Assembly: GCA_018660965.1 (NCBI GenBank)
Contig: JABJJH010000399.1
Coordinates: forward strand, 1 to 29,141
DNA from: Rhodospirillaceae bacterium
GTDB taxonomy: Bacteria > Pseudomonadota > Alphaproteobacteria > UBA8366 > GCA-2717185
Reading direction: 5' to 3'
DNA length: 29,141 nt
Position 1 is the first letter of the stretch. Each line of letters starts with the position of its first letter. The notes under the pieces were generated by a model, which did no database searches, was not told the DNA's origin, and worked only from the letters and a program-made list of their open reading frames with translations. This document shows positions 1 through 7,135 of this stretch, in pieces. A program made the translations under genes and the position numbers.

Positions 1-235
1 GGGCCGTTGCGGCGGCCAGGCCTTTTTCCGCAAAGTAGGGATAATCCTTCAAATCGTGCATTTGCGTTTTTTCGAACCGGGCGACGGTCCGGTATTCATT
101 CGACAACGCACGGGCGAAGGGGTCATCCGGCGGCGATGCGGTCTCCAACGCGGTCATTGTCGGGCTGGCGCAGCCCGCGAGGGCCGCCGTCAAAAGGGTC
201 AACGCCGCGCCGCGAAGCATAGTTACGTGAATCAT
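1..235 (-). CDS. OmpA-family-type lipoprotein, N-terminal part only
   Basis: The minus-strand frame opens at ATG 235 and runs off the left edge, so about 78 residues are visible. They form a short charged start, a hydrophobic stretch and a lipobox (LAGC) with Cys near residue 22, typical of a lipoprotein cleaved by signal peptidase II. The mature start contains FARALSNEYRTVARFEKTQM and then YFAEKGLAAA, a pattern I associate with OmpA-domain lipoproteins of Rhodospirillaceae; the peptidoglycan-binding OmpA domain itself would lie outside the window. Start 235 is favoured over the in-frame ATG at 220 because a GGAGG sits five bases before it. It lies 83 bases downstream of the MaoC gene on the same strand and could be read through from it. 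Lipoprotein status is well supported; the OmpA family name is inference from the N-terminus only. Confidence 0.7.
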   Translation of the reverse strand, partial: MIHVTMLRGAALTLLTAALAGCASPTMTALETASPPDDPFARALSNEYRTVARFEKTQMHDLKDYPYFAEKGLAAATA

Positions 236-318
236 GATGTCCTCCAGGTCGATTTCCTGAAAGACTTAACCTTCGATTATGGCGCGGATTTGTCGAAGTT
301 GGGGATGAATGAAGGCGT

Positions 319-801
319 TTATGCGGGGCGTTTCTTCAGCAGAAACTTCTGGTCCCCTTCGAGCACAAGTTCGCGCCGTTGATTGTGCACGGTCGACGTC
401 ATGGTCACCACGCCGGTCGTGTTTTGCGGCGTCAGCTCTGAAATGGTCAAAAGGGGATACACCGTGTCGCCCGCGTAAACCGGTTTCAAAAACCGTGAGG
501 ACTGTTCGATGAACCCGACCAGAGAATCGCCGATATAGAAGGGGAAATCGCCCGCGCCCGGCGCGGTTTGAATCAACGCCTGAAACCCGTGCGCCAGCAT
601 GTTCCGATGGCCCCGCGCCTTGCAGTATTCAATATCGTAATGGATCGGATGATTGTCGCCGGACGCCAGTTGAAACGCCGCGAACAACGCATCGGTCATG
701 GTGCGCGACGGGATATGGAATTTTTGACCGACAACAAGGTCTTCGAAGTAATGGCTTTCGCCAAGCGAATGGTCTTCCGGGTTAAACGAGTCGTCGATCA
801 T
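319..801 (-). CDS. MaoC-like hot-dog dehydratase
   Basis: 160 residues, the normal length for a single-domain MaoC/(R)-specific enoyl-CoA hydratase. The catalytic signature reads SGDNHPIHYD, with Asp49 and His54 at the five-residue spacing of the Asp/His pair in PhaJ-type hydratases. Family members hydrate trans-2-enoyl-CoA or related thioesters in the cytoplasm, for polyhydroxyalkanoate, acyl-CoA catabolism or side-chain metabolism; the exact substrate cannot be read from the sequence. The ATG overlaps the TGA of the upstream phosphoesterase-like gene (ATGA, 798-801), so the two are probably translationally coupled in one operon with the radical SAM gene. The fold and catalytic motif are secure; the physiological role is unknown, and its place behind a radical SAM gene is unusual for a beta-oxidation enzyme. 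Confidence 0.88.
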   Translation of the reverse strand: MIDDSFNPEDHSLGESHYFEDLVVGQKFHIPSRTMTDALFAAFQLASGDNHPIHYDIEYCKARGHRNMLAHGFQALIQTAPGAGDFPFYIGDSLVGFIEQSSRFLKPVYAGDTVYPLLTISELTPQNTTGVVTMTSTVHNQRRELVLEGDQKFLLKKRPA

Positions 802-1715
802 GGCGCAGCGATCCTTTCGTTTGCTGTTGCGCGGGGCGCGACCGGCGCCGACCAGCGCAACGCCGATTCAGCGATAGCCCGCCCCCGCCGCGCGCGGTCG
901 GCGGGCGGCGCAACGTCATCACTGGGCCACAGCCCGGTTTCAACGGCGTCCGCGTAGGCAATGGGCAACCCGGCGGTGCGAATTTTGGCCGCCGCGGCGC
1001 GCCAGTTATAATCCAACGCCCGGCTTTCAATTAAAATGGATTCAGGGCCCGGCGTCACGATGGAGCACCAGACCCGGCGCGTTCCATCATTCGCGGGCAT
1101 GCCGATCGCGCCTGCGTTATGCCACAATTGTCCATCGACAATTCGCGAAAAGGGTATGCCCGAATGACCCGCGATAACGCCATCGGCGCCTGATTTCAGC
1201 AATTCGCCGCGCAATTCGTCATCGGAGGTTGCTGGAAAAATGAATTTGTTTGTTTGATCCACCCCGCCATGCACAACCGCGATGTGCGCCCCGGACATGG
1301 TGAAGCTCACGGTGCGCGGCAAATCTCGCATCCAGCGCTTGGCGTCCGCGTCGATGGTGCGGGCCGCATAGGCGTACCAGCTCGCCGCCAGAACGTCGCA
1401 CGCGCTGCCTTCGTTGAAGCCGCAACCGCAATCCGTTAAGTCGGCGCCGAAGGAATCCTCGACATTTCCCGCCACGACGGCGACGCCGCGCGCGCGAACC
1501 AGATCAACCGTCGCCTGGGCGTCAGCGCAATACGCCGCCAGATCTCCCGTGCAAATCATATGGTCGCCAGGAATACCCCGGCGGTCGGCCTCCGCGAACA
1601 CCGCCGTTACGGCTTCGAGATTTCCATAGGGGCCGCCGAAAATCATCAGTGGGCCGCTAACGGCGCCCAAATCAAGAGTCGTCGCGGTTTTACCCGCCGT
1701 GTTCACCCGCTGCAT
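798..1715 (-). CDS. calcineurin-fold metallophosphoesterase relative with degenerate metal motifs
   Basis: 305 residues from ATG 1715. A longer TTG-initiated version from 1748 is possible, but ATG 1715 has a purine-rich GGGTGGCGG just upstream. The protein follows the YfcE/ApaH-like calcineurin fold: GGPYGNLEAV (residues 27-36) where the family has D-x-H-G-N-L, then TGDLAAYCADA, GNVEDSFG, AVVHGG and AGHSGIPF. The GD, GN and HGG landmarks remain, but the first D-x-H metal ligands, the His of GNH and the last His of GHxH are replaced. Classical two-metal phosphoesterase chemistry is therefore doubtful; it may bind a nucleotide or phosphate, or use a changed metal site. It overlaps the upstream radical SAM gene by 13 bases and the downstream MaoC gene by 4. 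The fold call is firm; the function is not known. Confidence 0.8.
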   Translation of the reverse strand: MQRVNTAGKTATTLDLGAVSGPLMIFGGPYGNLEAVTAVFAEADRRGIPGDHMICTGDLAAYCADAQATVDLVRARGVAVVAGNVEDSFGADLTDCGCGFNEGSACDVLAASWYAYAARTIDADAKRWMRDLPRTVSFTMSGAHIAVVHGGVDQTNKFIFPATSDDELRGELLKSGADGVIAGHSGIPFSRIVDGQLWHNAGAIGMPANDGTRRVWCSIVTPGPESILIESRALDYNWRAAAAKIRTAGLPIAYADAVETGLWPSDDVAPPADRARRGRAIAESALRWSAPVAPRATANERIAAP

Positions 1716-2659
1716 GAACCGCCACCCAGCACGCAAAATTTCGCGCAATGCGGATGGTTCAGTTTTACCGCGCCGGCAGCGTCCGCGAGCGTCGCGCCCA
1801 TTTCAAGCGATTCCTCGTAAGGCAGCAACGTGCAGGGGGCGACAACGGGCGTCGCCGCGCCTTTGCGCTTGATGACCATCCGGGACGATGCGCACATCAT
1901 CGACGATGGGTCGACGCCGAGTATGCCCCAACACGAATCGGTAATTTCCGGCACATCGGCGTCGGCGTCCATTTCGGGAAACAACGTCAGATGCACCGGA
2001 TCGCGGGCGTCCACCGCCAGTTTTTCCTGGGCGAACAGACGCGCGAACCCGGTGCGTAGTTGTGCGTCCGATTCGTTCCAGCAGGTCCGGCCCGCCACAT
2101 CAATGTTAAATCCTTCATCGCGCAACCAGCGCAACCCCGCGATGGTCTTGTCCCAACTATGCGCGCCACGCGACAATTCATGCAGCGGCTTGGCGTAATG
2201 GTCGAGCGAAACGCGAATCGTCAGCTTGCCGGGCCATTGATCGTTCAACGCCGTGAGGCCGTCGGCGCATTTCATCATTGGCCGCATGGCGTTGGTCAGC
2301 ACCAGAACATCATGCCCGCGCGACAACGCGTCTTCGAGCATGCCCAGGATGTCCGGGTTCATGAACGGTTCGCCACCCGTGAAACCGACCTCGCGAACCG
2401 GCAAGGCCCGATCCTCGATTTCGGCAAGAAAATCAGCAACCTCCGCCCGGCTCAGGTAAACCAGACGGTCATTGGTCGGGCTCGATTCGATATAACAATC
2501 GACGCAGGTCAGGTTACAAAGCGTCCCGGTGTTGAACCAGAGGGTGCGCAGCGATTCGAGGGCCACATCGGCGCGGCGCTCGCCACGCGCCGTGACGTCG
2601 GGGTTTTCGAACTTGCCATGCTTTGGCTGGGTCCGTGACTTAACGCTCAGACTACTCAA
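1703..2659 (-). CDS. radical SAM protein with Cys-rich C-terminal tail
   Basis: 318 residues. The radical SAM cluster motif is CNLTCVDC (Cys48, Cys52, Cys55), followed by FTGGEPFMNPD, the GGEP motif that contacts SAM, and a VSLDHY strand. The C-terminal third carries further cysteines (DSCWG, MMCASS, APCTLL and HCAKFCVLGGGSCSG at the very end), suggesting one or two auxiliary Fe-S clusters as in SPASM/Twitch-type enzymes. The start is TTG 2659, supported by GGGAG six bases upstream; no ATG lies before the Cys motif. It heads a minus-strand operon with the phosphoesterase-like and MaoC genes. Radical SAM chemistry (5'-deoxyadenosyl radical formation) is secure from the motifs. The substrate is unknown, and no short precursor peptide gene is visible next to it. 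Confidence 0.88.
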   Translation of the reverse strand: MSSLSVKSRTQPKHGKFENPDVTARGERRADVALESLRTLWFNTGTLCNLTCVDCYIESSPTNDRLVYLSRAEVADFLAEIEDRALPVREVGFTGGEPFMNPDILGMLEDALSRGHDVLVLTNAMRPMMKCADGLTALNDQWPGKLTIRVSLDHYAKPLHELSRGAHSWDKTIAGLRWLRDEGFNIDVAGRTCWNESDAQLRTGFARLFAQEKLAVDARDPVHLTLFPEMDADADVPEITDSCWGILGVDPSSMMCASSRMVIKRKGAATPVVAPCTLLPYEESLEMGATLADAAGAVKLNHPHCAKFCVLGGGSCSG

Positions 2660-2796
2660 TCAAAACTCCCGCGAAACTCCCGACGATTCCACACACTACA
2701 TCAATATGCATTTAGGTGTAGAATTGCCCGGGCCGGGACACAATTAAAAAAGGGCGACCTCGCGCTCCGCACACGGAATTGTCAACGCACGCCGTG

Positions 2797-3453
2797 TTAC
2801 GCGGTGAATTTGAATGATGTCGCAAAATCCGGCGCGGGAACCCCATCCGGCAGTCGCGGATCGGCGATGGGGTCGCCCGCGACAGTGTGAATGGGAACGA
2901 CGCCCGCCCACATCGGCGACGCGTAATCCGCCTCGTCATCCACCGGCGGTCCGGTTCGCACCTTGGCCGATACATCTTCCAGCTTCATCGCCAGAACACA
3001 CGTCGCCTTCAGTTCCTGTTCATTCACCGGCCGGCATTCGTCCCAGCGTCCCGGCGTAATTTGGTCCATGAAAATTTTTAACGCCGCGAGGATTTCATCG
3101 GGATCCGTCACGGGTTTCGCGGTTCCATACATGATCACGGAGCGATAATTCATCGAATGGTGATATCCCGAGCGCGCCAGCACCATCCCATCCAGATGAG
3201 TCACGGCCAAACAGGCCTCGATCCCGCCCCCCATATCCCGCAACGTCCGGCTAGCGGACGATCCGTGGACATATACCGTTTCCCCGTCGCGCCAGTAGGA
3301 TGTCGGCGTCACGAATGGCTGGCCATCGATGCTGTATCCGAGGTGACAAATAATCCCGGCGTCCAGAATCGCATGGACGGTCTCGCGGTCATACCGCCCG
3401 CGTTCGTGGGCTCGTTTGACGCGGTTTCGCGATGTAACGGGATAATCGTTCAT
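2797..3453 (-). CDS. pyridoxamine 5'-phosphate oxidase-like flavin-binding protein
   Basis: 218 residues from ATG 3453, which has CCGGAG nine bases upstream; an open frame continues to 3591 but lies in the divergent promoter region. The split-barrel FMN-binding pattern is clear: AILDAGIICHLGYSIDGQPF, PTSYWRDGETVYVHGSSAS and later MNYRSVIMYGTAKPV. This matches the COG3467-like flavin-nucleotide-binding branch rather than true PdxH. Such proteins bind FMN or F420 and are often of unknown substrate; some have been linked to B6 or nitroimidazole chemistry. The gene is divergent from a MocR regulator 136 bases away, a common pairing that suggests the regulator controls it. The RSAM operon begins 137 bases downstream on the same strand. 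Family confident, reaction unknown. Confidence 0.85.
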   Translation of the reverse strand: MNDYPVTSRNRVKRAHERGRYDRETVHAILDAGIICHLGYSIDGQPFVTPTSYWRDGETVYVHGSSASRTLRDMGGGIEACLAVTHLDGMVLARSGYHHSMNYRSVIMYGTAKPVTDPDEILAALKIFMDQITPGRWDECRPVNEQELKATCVLAMKLEDVSAKVRTGPPVDDEADYASPMWAGVVPIHTVAGDPIADPRLPDGVPAPDFATSFKFTA

Positions 3454-3589
3454 TGGGATGCTCCGGTTGATTTTTACGCGGCCAGAAGTAACGCCTTTAA
3501 TTAAATGTCTTACGCCGATTAATGGTTTGCCAGAAAGAGCCAATTCCATTATTTCGACAGGACCAATAAATTCTGCCTTGGCTAAACCC
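3454..3589. promoter_or_regulatory. divergent promoter/operator region of the MocR pair
   Basis: This 136-base gap separates the flavoprotein start from the regulator start. It is much more AT-rich than its flanks. It contains two similar elements, ACGCCTTTAATTAAATG at 3491 and ACGCCGATTAATGG at 3512, exactly 21 bases apart, plus a third TACGC at 3475 and a GCCAGAA direct repeat (3481 and 3529). TTTAATTAAA (3496-3505) is a perfect palindrome. MocR/PdxR-type regulators are known to bind direct repeats near divergent promoters, so these are plausible operators; no clear -35/-10 pair was identified. Confidence 0.45.
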
Positions 3590-5140
3590 ATGCCTCATTC
3601 GCCACAAGCGTCCAAACGCGCCCGCGCCGCCTATCTCGCGTCGATTTCCGTCGACCCGGCGGCGGCGGAGCCGTTGTATCGGCAGCTTTTTGTCAACATC
3701 CGCGACGCGATCCTGGCGGGCCGCCTGAAGCCGGGCGCGCGGCTGCCCGCCACGCGGTCGTTCGCCACCGACCTTGGCGTTTCCCGCAACACCGTCGTCA
3801 CCGCATTCGATCAATTGCTGGCCGAAGGCTACATCGACGGTCGGGTCGGCGCGGGCACGTATGTTTCGCGGGTGTTGCCGGAAGACCTGCTGGCGGCCCG
3901 GCGTGTGGAATTGCGCCGCAAGCCCCGCCAACAACCGCCGCGCCTGTCCGAACGGGGCGCGAAACTGGCGGCCATTCGTCAGGGTGGCGTTTCACCCGCC
4001 GCGCCATTTTCCCCGCGCCTACCCGAACTGGAGGCGTTTCCCTTCAATGACTGGGCGCGTCTGTTGTCCCGGCGCTGGCGCAACCCGCCCCGGCAATATC
4101 TGGTGGATGGCGACCCCGCCGGGTATCGGCCCCTGCGCGAAGCCATTGCGCATTATTTGGGCGCGGCGCGCGCGGTGCAGTGCGACCCGGCGCAAATCCT
4201 GGTCGTTTCGGGATCGCAACAGGCGCTGGACATCGCCACGCGCGCGTTGATCGACCCCGGCGATTCGGTGTGGATCGAAGAGCCGGGCTATGCGGGCACC
4301 GTCGGCGCGTTGATCGCCGCCGGCGCCGATCTGGCGCCCGTGCCCATTGACGATGAGGGCCTGGACGTGGCGGCGGGCCGGGCCCGCGCACCCAATGCCC
4401 GACTCGCCTGCGTTTCGCCGTCGCATCAATATCCGCTGGGGGTGGTGATGACGCTGCGCCGCCGCTTGGCGCTGCTGGACTGGGCGCGTTCGGCGGACGC
4501 CTTCATCCTCGAAGATGATTACGACAGCGAGTACCGCTACGCGGGGCGGCCCCTGACGCCGCTGCGCGAACTCGATTCCGACGGTCGCGTCATCTATCTC
4601 GGTTCGCTCAGCAAGGTGATGTTTCCGGGGCTTCGGATCGGATACATGGTGATTCCGGAAAGTCTGATCGATGCGTTTCGCGCCATTCGCGCGCTGGTCG
4701 ATTTTCACCCCTCATCGGTGCCCCAGGCGGCCCTGGCGGACTTCATCGCGGACGGGTATCTGGCGACGCATATTCGGCGCATGCGGACCTTGTACGCCGA
4801 ACGTCAGGCCGCCATCGTCGCCGCCGCCGCCGACAAGCTGGACGGCGTTCTGGCGTTGCCGCCGGACGACGCCGGGATGCATCTGGTGGGATACCTGCAC
4901 GGCGAACCGGGGGCCGTCCCCGACGCCACGCCGGACGATCAAGCGGCGGTGCGGTGCGCGGTGGAGGCGGGCGTCATCACCTCCGCGCTGTCGGGGTATT
5001 ACCGGGAAGCGCCCGACCGGCGCGGCCTGTTGCTGGGCTATGCGGGCGTGCCCACCGCCGACATCGACGTCAATATCGCCGCATTGGGACGCGCGCTTCG
5101 CGACGGGCAGTCTAGATGGCGCAATTGCCAGTCCCAATAG
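3590..5140 (+). CDS. MocR/PdxR-type regulator (GntR HTH fused to aminotransferase-like domain)
   Basis: 516 residues from ATG 3590. The N-terminal part (about 20-90) is a GntR winged helix: LYRQLFVNIRDAILAGRLKPG, then LPATRSFATDLGVSRNTVV and GYIDGRVGAGTYV. A linker leads to a fold-type I PLP domain with SPSHQYPLG, EDDYDSEYRY and SLSKVMFPGLRIGY, where Lys342 is the expected Schiff-base lysine. MocR proteins sense PLP or an amino-compound aldimine and control vitamin B6, GABA/ectoine or similar genes. The divergent flavoprotein gene at 2797-3453 is the likely target, together with its own promoter. The open frame extends upstream to 3458, but that stretch overlaps the AT-rich control region, so the later ATG is chosen even though its ribosome site is weak. 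The effector is not deducible. Confidence 0.9.
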   Translation: MPHSPQASKRARAAYLASISVDPAAAEPLYRQLFVNIRDAILAGRLKPGARLPATRSFATDLGVSRNTVVTAFDQLLAEGYIDGRVGAGTYVSRVLPEDLLAARRVELRRKPRQQPPRLSERGAKLAAIRQGGVSPAAPFSPRLPELEAFPFNDWARLLSRRWRNPPRQYLVDGDPAGYRPLREAIAHYLGAARAVQCDPAQILVVSGSQQALDIATRALIDPGDSVWIEEPGYAGTVGALIAAGADLAPVPIDDEGLDVAAGRARAPNARLACVSPSHQYPLGVVMTLRRRLALLDWARSADAFILEDDYDSEYRYAGRPLTPLRELDSDGRVIYLGSLSKVMFPGLRIGYMVIPESLIDAFRAIRALVDFHPSSVPQAALADFIADGYLATHIRRMRTLYAERQAAIVAAAADKLDGVLALPPDDAGMHLVGYLHGEPGAVPDATPDDQAAVRCAVEAGVITSALSGYYREAPDRRGLLLGYAGVPTADIDVNIAALGRALRDGQSRWRNCQSQ

Positions 5141-5153
5141 GGTTCGCTATAAG
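5125..5153 (+). promoter_or_regulatory. sigma-70-like promoter for tRNA-Gly
   Basis: TTGCCA (5125-5130) and TATAAG (5148-5153) are separated by 17 bases and end 12 bases before the mature tRNA. The -35 box lies within the last codons of the MocR gene. The bases after the -10 box are GC-rich (ACCAGCGCGG), resembling the GC discriminator of stringently controlled stable-RNA promoters. Confidence 0.7.
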
Positions 5154-5165
5154 ACCAGCGCGGTC

Positions 5166-5239
5166 GCGGGTGTAGCTCAATGGTAGAGCTTTTGCTTCCC
5201 AAGCAAGTGACGAGGGTTCGATTCCCTTCACCCGCTCCA
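5166..5239 (+). tRNA. tRNA-Gly (anticodon CCC)
   Basis: The acceptor stem GCGGGTG pairs with CACCCGC. The D-arm is GTAGCTCAATGGTAGAGC, the anticodon stem TTTGC/GCAAG encloses the loop TTCCCAA (anticodon CCC, reading GGG), and the T-arm is GAGGGTTCGATTCCCTT. The discriminator base is T5236 and the CCA end is encoded (5237-5239). The length of 74 including CCA is standard. No integrase or attachment-site duplication was seen next to it. Confidence 0.97.
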
Positions 5240-5343
5240 CCGGCTTAAATGTCCCTCACGTCGAATTTAGCGGTAATTTTTCGCCGATTGTGTAATCTCG
5301 CCTGAAATTGCGTTCCGGATTCTTAATTTTGAAGAGCACGTCC

Positions 5344-5991
5344 ATGTATTATCGGTATTTGTTGGTGGTTCGGTTCATCCTGCTCAACGCGGTCGCGTTC
5401 AGTTTGCTGTTCGCGGCGTATTTGCAGGGATGGATCGATGGCGTCTTCGCCGACACCACGTTAGAGCTGTCGCTCGTCATTTTCGCGGTCTTCGCCTATG
5501 GGCTGGTGTTGTGCGCGATCAAAATCTGGCGAACCAGCGCCGATCTGAACCATCTGTCACCCGGACCGCCGCCCGCCGACTCTCCCGTCGCGCGCGCGCT
5601 CGCCCGCCTGCGGCCAACCCAATCCGACGCCGGGATCGATTCGTTCGCCGCCCTGCGTCTCGATCTGTCGCACCGCATCGCCATTGTCCGTCACATCGCC
5701 AACTCGCTGGTTTTCCTCGGACTGATCGGCACCGTCATCGGATTCATCATCGCGTTGTCCGGGGTCAATCCTGAAACGTCCGGCGACGCCGACAACGTCG
5801 CGAAGATGGTCGCCACCCTGATCGGCGGCATGTCGGTCGCGTTGTACACGACCCTGGTCGGCGCGATTTTGCATGTGTGGTTGATCGTCAATCATCGCAT
5901 GCTGGTGTCGGGCACGGTCGCCTTGTTGCGCGATATCGTCGCCGCGCGCGCATCGGCCCGCACCTCGGAACGGGACGCCGCCCGTGGATGA
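5344..5991 (+). CDS. MotA/TolQ/ExbB-like proton-channel family membrane protein
   Basis: 215 residues from ATG 5344. Four membrane segments are evident, near 8-28, 42-62, 118-139 and 156-183. The third contains FLGLIGTVIGFIIAL, matching the LGLLGTVxG signature of ExbB/TolQ with Thr130 at the proton-path position. The fourth is TLIGGMSVALYTTLVGA, the usual channel helix of this superfamily. Such proteins form pentamers around ExbD/TolR dimers and convert proton flow into movement acting on the envelope. The stop overlaps the GTG start of the next gene by 8 bases, so the two are tightly coupled; a third membrane gene follows 24 bases later. No TonB, TolA, TolB or Pal homologue is nearby, so this is not a standard Ton or Tol locus. 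Superfamily confident, system unknown. Confidence 0.85.
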   Translation: MYYRYLLVVRFILLNAVAFSLLFAAYLQGWIDGVFADTTLELSLVIFAVFAYGLVLCAIKIWRTSADLNHLSPGPPPADSPVARALARLRPTQSDAGIDSFAALRLDLSHRIAIVRHIANSLVFLGLIGTVIGFIIALSGVNPETSGDADNVAKMVATLIGGMSVALYTTLVGAILHVWLIVNHRMLVSGTVALLRDIVAARASARTSERDAARG

Positions 5992-6583
5992 CCTCGACGA
6001 TTTCGAGGAGGAGACTGTCGGCACAGTGTTCCGCGACGTCATTTTGCTGGCGTTGATCGGCTTCGTCGCCATGGTCATCATGTTGCTGCCGCACATCAAG
6101 CGGACGACGGAAGACGCGCAAGACCACAAGGCGCCGGGCAACGTCATCATCGAAATGCACTGGCCGACCGAGTTGGCGTATGACGTGGACCTTTGGGTGA
6201 AAGGCCCGGATTCCCTGCCCGTGGGATTCTGGAACCAGGGCAACGAAGTGTTCAACCTGTTGCGCGACGATCTTGGCGGCGAAGGCGACGCCACCAACCA
6301 GAACTACGAAGTTTCCTACAGCCGCGGCATCCCGCCCGGCGAATACATCGCCAACGTCCACATGTACGGGCCGTTGCCGCCCAACACCACGGTCCCGGTC
6401 ACCATCGTGGTCAGCGTGCGCCAAAAATTCGACAACACCCGTCAGATTCTACAAACCATGGTGAACCTGAACCACCACCATCAGGAAGAAACCGCGTTCC
6501 GGTTCCGCCTGACCCGCGACGGCGATCTGGTTGACGGCAGCGTCAGCACCTTGCGCCGCCCCCTCATCACCGGCCTGAAATAA
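5984..6583 (+). CDS. ExbD/TolR-like one-helix protein with large periplasmic domain
   Basis: 199 residues from GTG 5984; no in-frame ATG lies before the membrane helix, and the gene overlaps its partner by 8 bases. The acidic N-terminus is followed by FRDVILLALIGFVAMVIML, a single helix with Asp18 at the place where ExbD/TolR carry their essential membrane Asp. The rest is not a normal ExbD domain. It reads AYDVDLWVKGPD, FNLLRDDLGG, YEVSYSRGIPPGEYIANVHMYG and VPVTIVVSV, a beta-rich sequence resembling DUF2135-like surface domains. The likely arrangement is a stator helix inside the upstream channel and a periplasmic sensing or binding domain. The stator role is inference from the Asp, the helix position and the ExbB-like neighbour; the C-terminal domain's ligand is unknown. 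Confidence 0.75.
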   Translation: MDDLDDFEEETVGTVFRDVILLALIGFVAMVIMLLPHIKRTTEDAQDHKAPGNVIIEMHWPTELAYDVDLWVKGPDSLPVGFWNQGNEVFNLLRDDLGGEGDATNQNYEVSYSRGIPPGEYIANVHMYGPLPPNTTVPVTIVVSVRQKFDNTRQILQTMVNLNHHHQEETAFRFRLTRDGDLVDGSVSTLRRPLITGLK

Positions 6584-6607
6584 TGCGTTTTCAATAGGAG
6601 GCCACTC

Positions 6608-7135
6608 ATGGAACTGCTCATCTATTTGTTCTCCGCCGCCGTGCTGATCGCAGCCACCCTGGCCAGCATCGCCATCTGGGCCCCGCGCGTGACCTACACC
6701 CGCTTCGCGGCGCTGGTCGTTGCGCTGTTGTTCATCCCGCTCGCCTACGTTCAGTTGATCGAAATGTTGTCCAAGCCGAAACCCGTCAGCCATGAATGGT
6801 ACGACAACGATGTCGACAAGGCCGAAATTCTCGGCGTCAGCCTGGAAGAAGGCGAGGCGATCTACCTGTGGCTACGCCTCGACGGCGCGGTGATGCCGCG
6901 TTACTACGTTATGCCCTGGGCGCAATCCACGGCCGAAGAACTCGAAGACGCGGTCGAGGAAGCGGCGCGCAAGAACGGCACCGTCATCCTGCGCCAGCCC
7001 TTCTATCGCCGTTCATTTCTGGAAACCGGCCAAATGAACGTCGAAGTCGTCCTGCCTTCCCTGCCGAACGTGAAACCACCGCCGTTCCCACCGAAAATCT
7101 TCAACCCCCGCGCCGCGCCCGAAAAGAGCATCTAG
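6608..7135 (+). CDS. two-helix membrane protein of the ExbB/ExbD-like module, function unknown
   Basis: 175 residues from ATG 6608, preceded by a strong AGGAGG six bases upstream. Two membrane helices lie near 3-25 and 32-52, followed by SKPKPVSHEWYDNDVDKAEI, a globular segment with YLWLRLDGAVMPRYYVMPW, an acidic/alanine helix (STAEELEDAVEEAARKNG) and a proline-rich tail (LPNVKPPPFPPKIFNPRAAP). The tail is reminiscent of periplasm-spanning linkers but short. I do not recognise a named family. The spacing and shared direction make it the third gene of the channel operon, and its membrane topology suggests that it is a structural partner of the other two. A weak hairpin without a T-run follows the stop. 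Confidence 0.75.
   Translation: MELLIYLFSAAVLIAATLASIAIWAPRVTYTRFAALVVALLFIPLAYVQLIEMLSKPKPVSHEWYDNDVDKAEILGVSLEEGEAIYLWLRLDGAVMPRYYVMPWAQSTAEELEDAVEEAARKNGTVILRQPFYRRSFLETGQMNVEVVLPSLPNVKPPPFPPKIFNPRAAPEKSI

Noticed and set aside
4019..4708. Minus-strand open frame of 229 residues inside the MocR gene
   Set aside because: High-GC antisense shadow; the plus-strand frame contains intact aminotransferase motifs throughout.
5129..5140. Shared 12-mer CAGTCCCAATAG at the ends of the MocR gene (5129) and the GT4 gene (26881)
   Set aside because: Both encode the same ending Gln-Ser-Gln-stop in context, but flanks differ and there are only two copies; chance is the simplest reading.
5166..5239. tRNA-Gly as an integration site for a mobile element
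   Set aside because: No integrase, no duplicated 3' tRNA end and no phage-like genes were seen in the adjoining sequence.
5557..6424. Two minus-strand open frames (246 and 178 residues) opposite the ExbB/ExbD-like genes
   Set aside because: Their translations are low-complexity Arg/Asp/Gly/Val-rich shadows, while the plus-strand genes have membrane helices, overlaps and ribosome sites.
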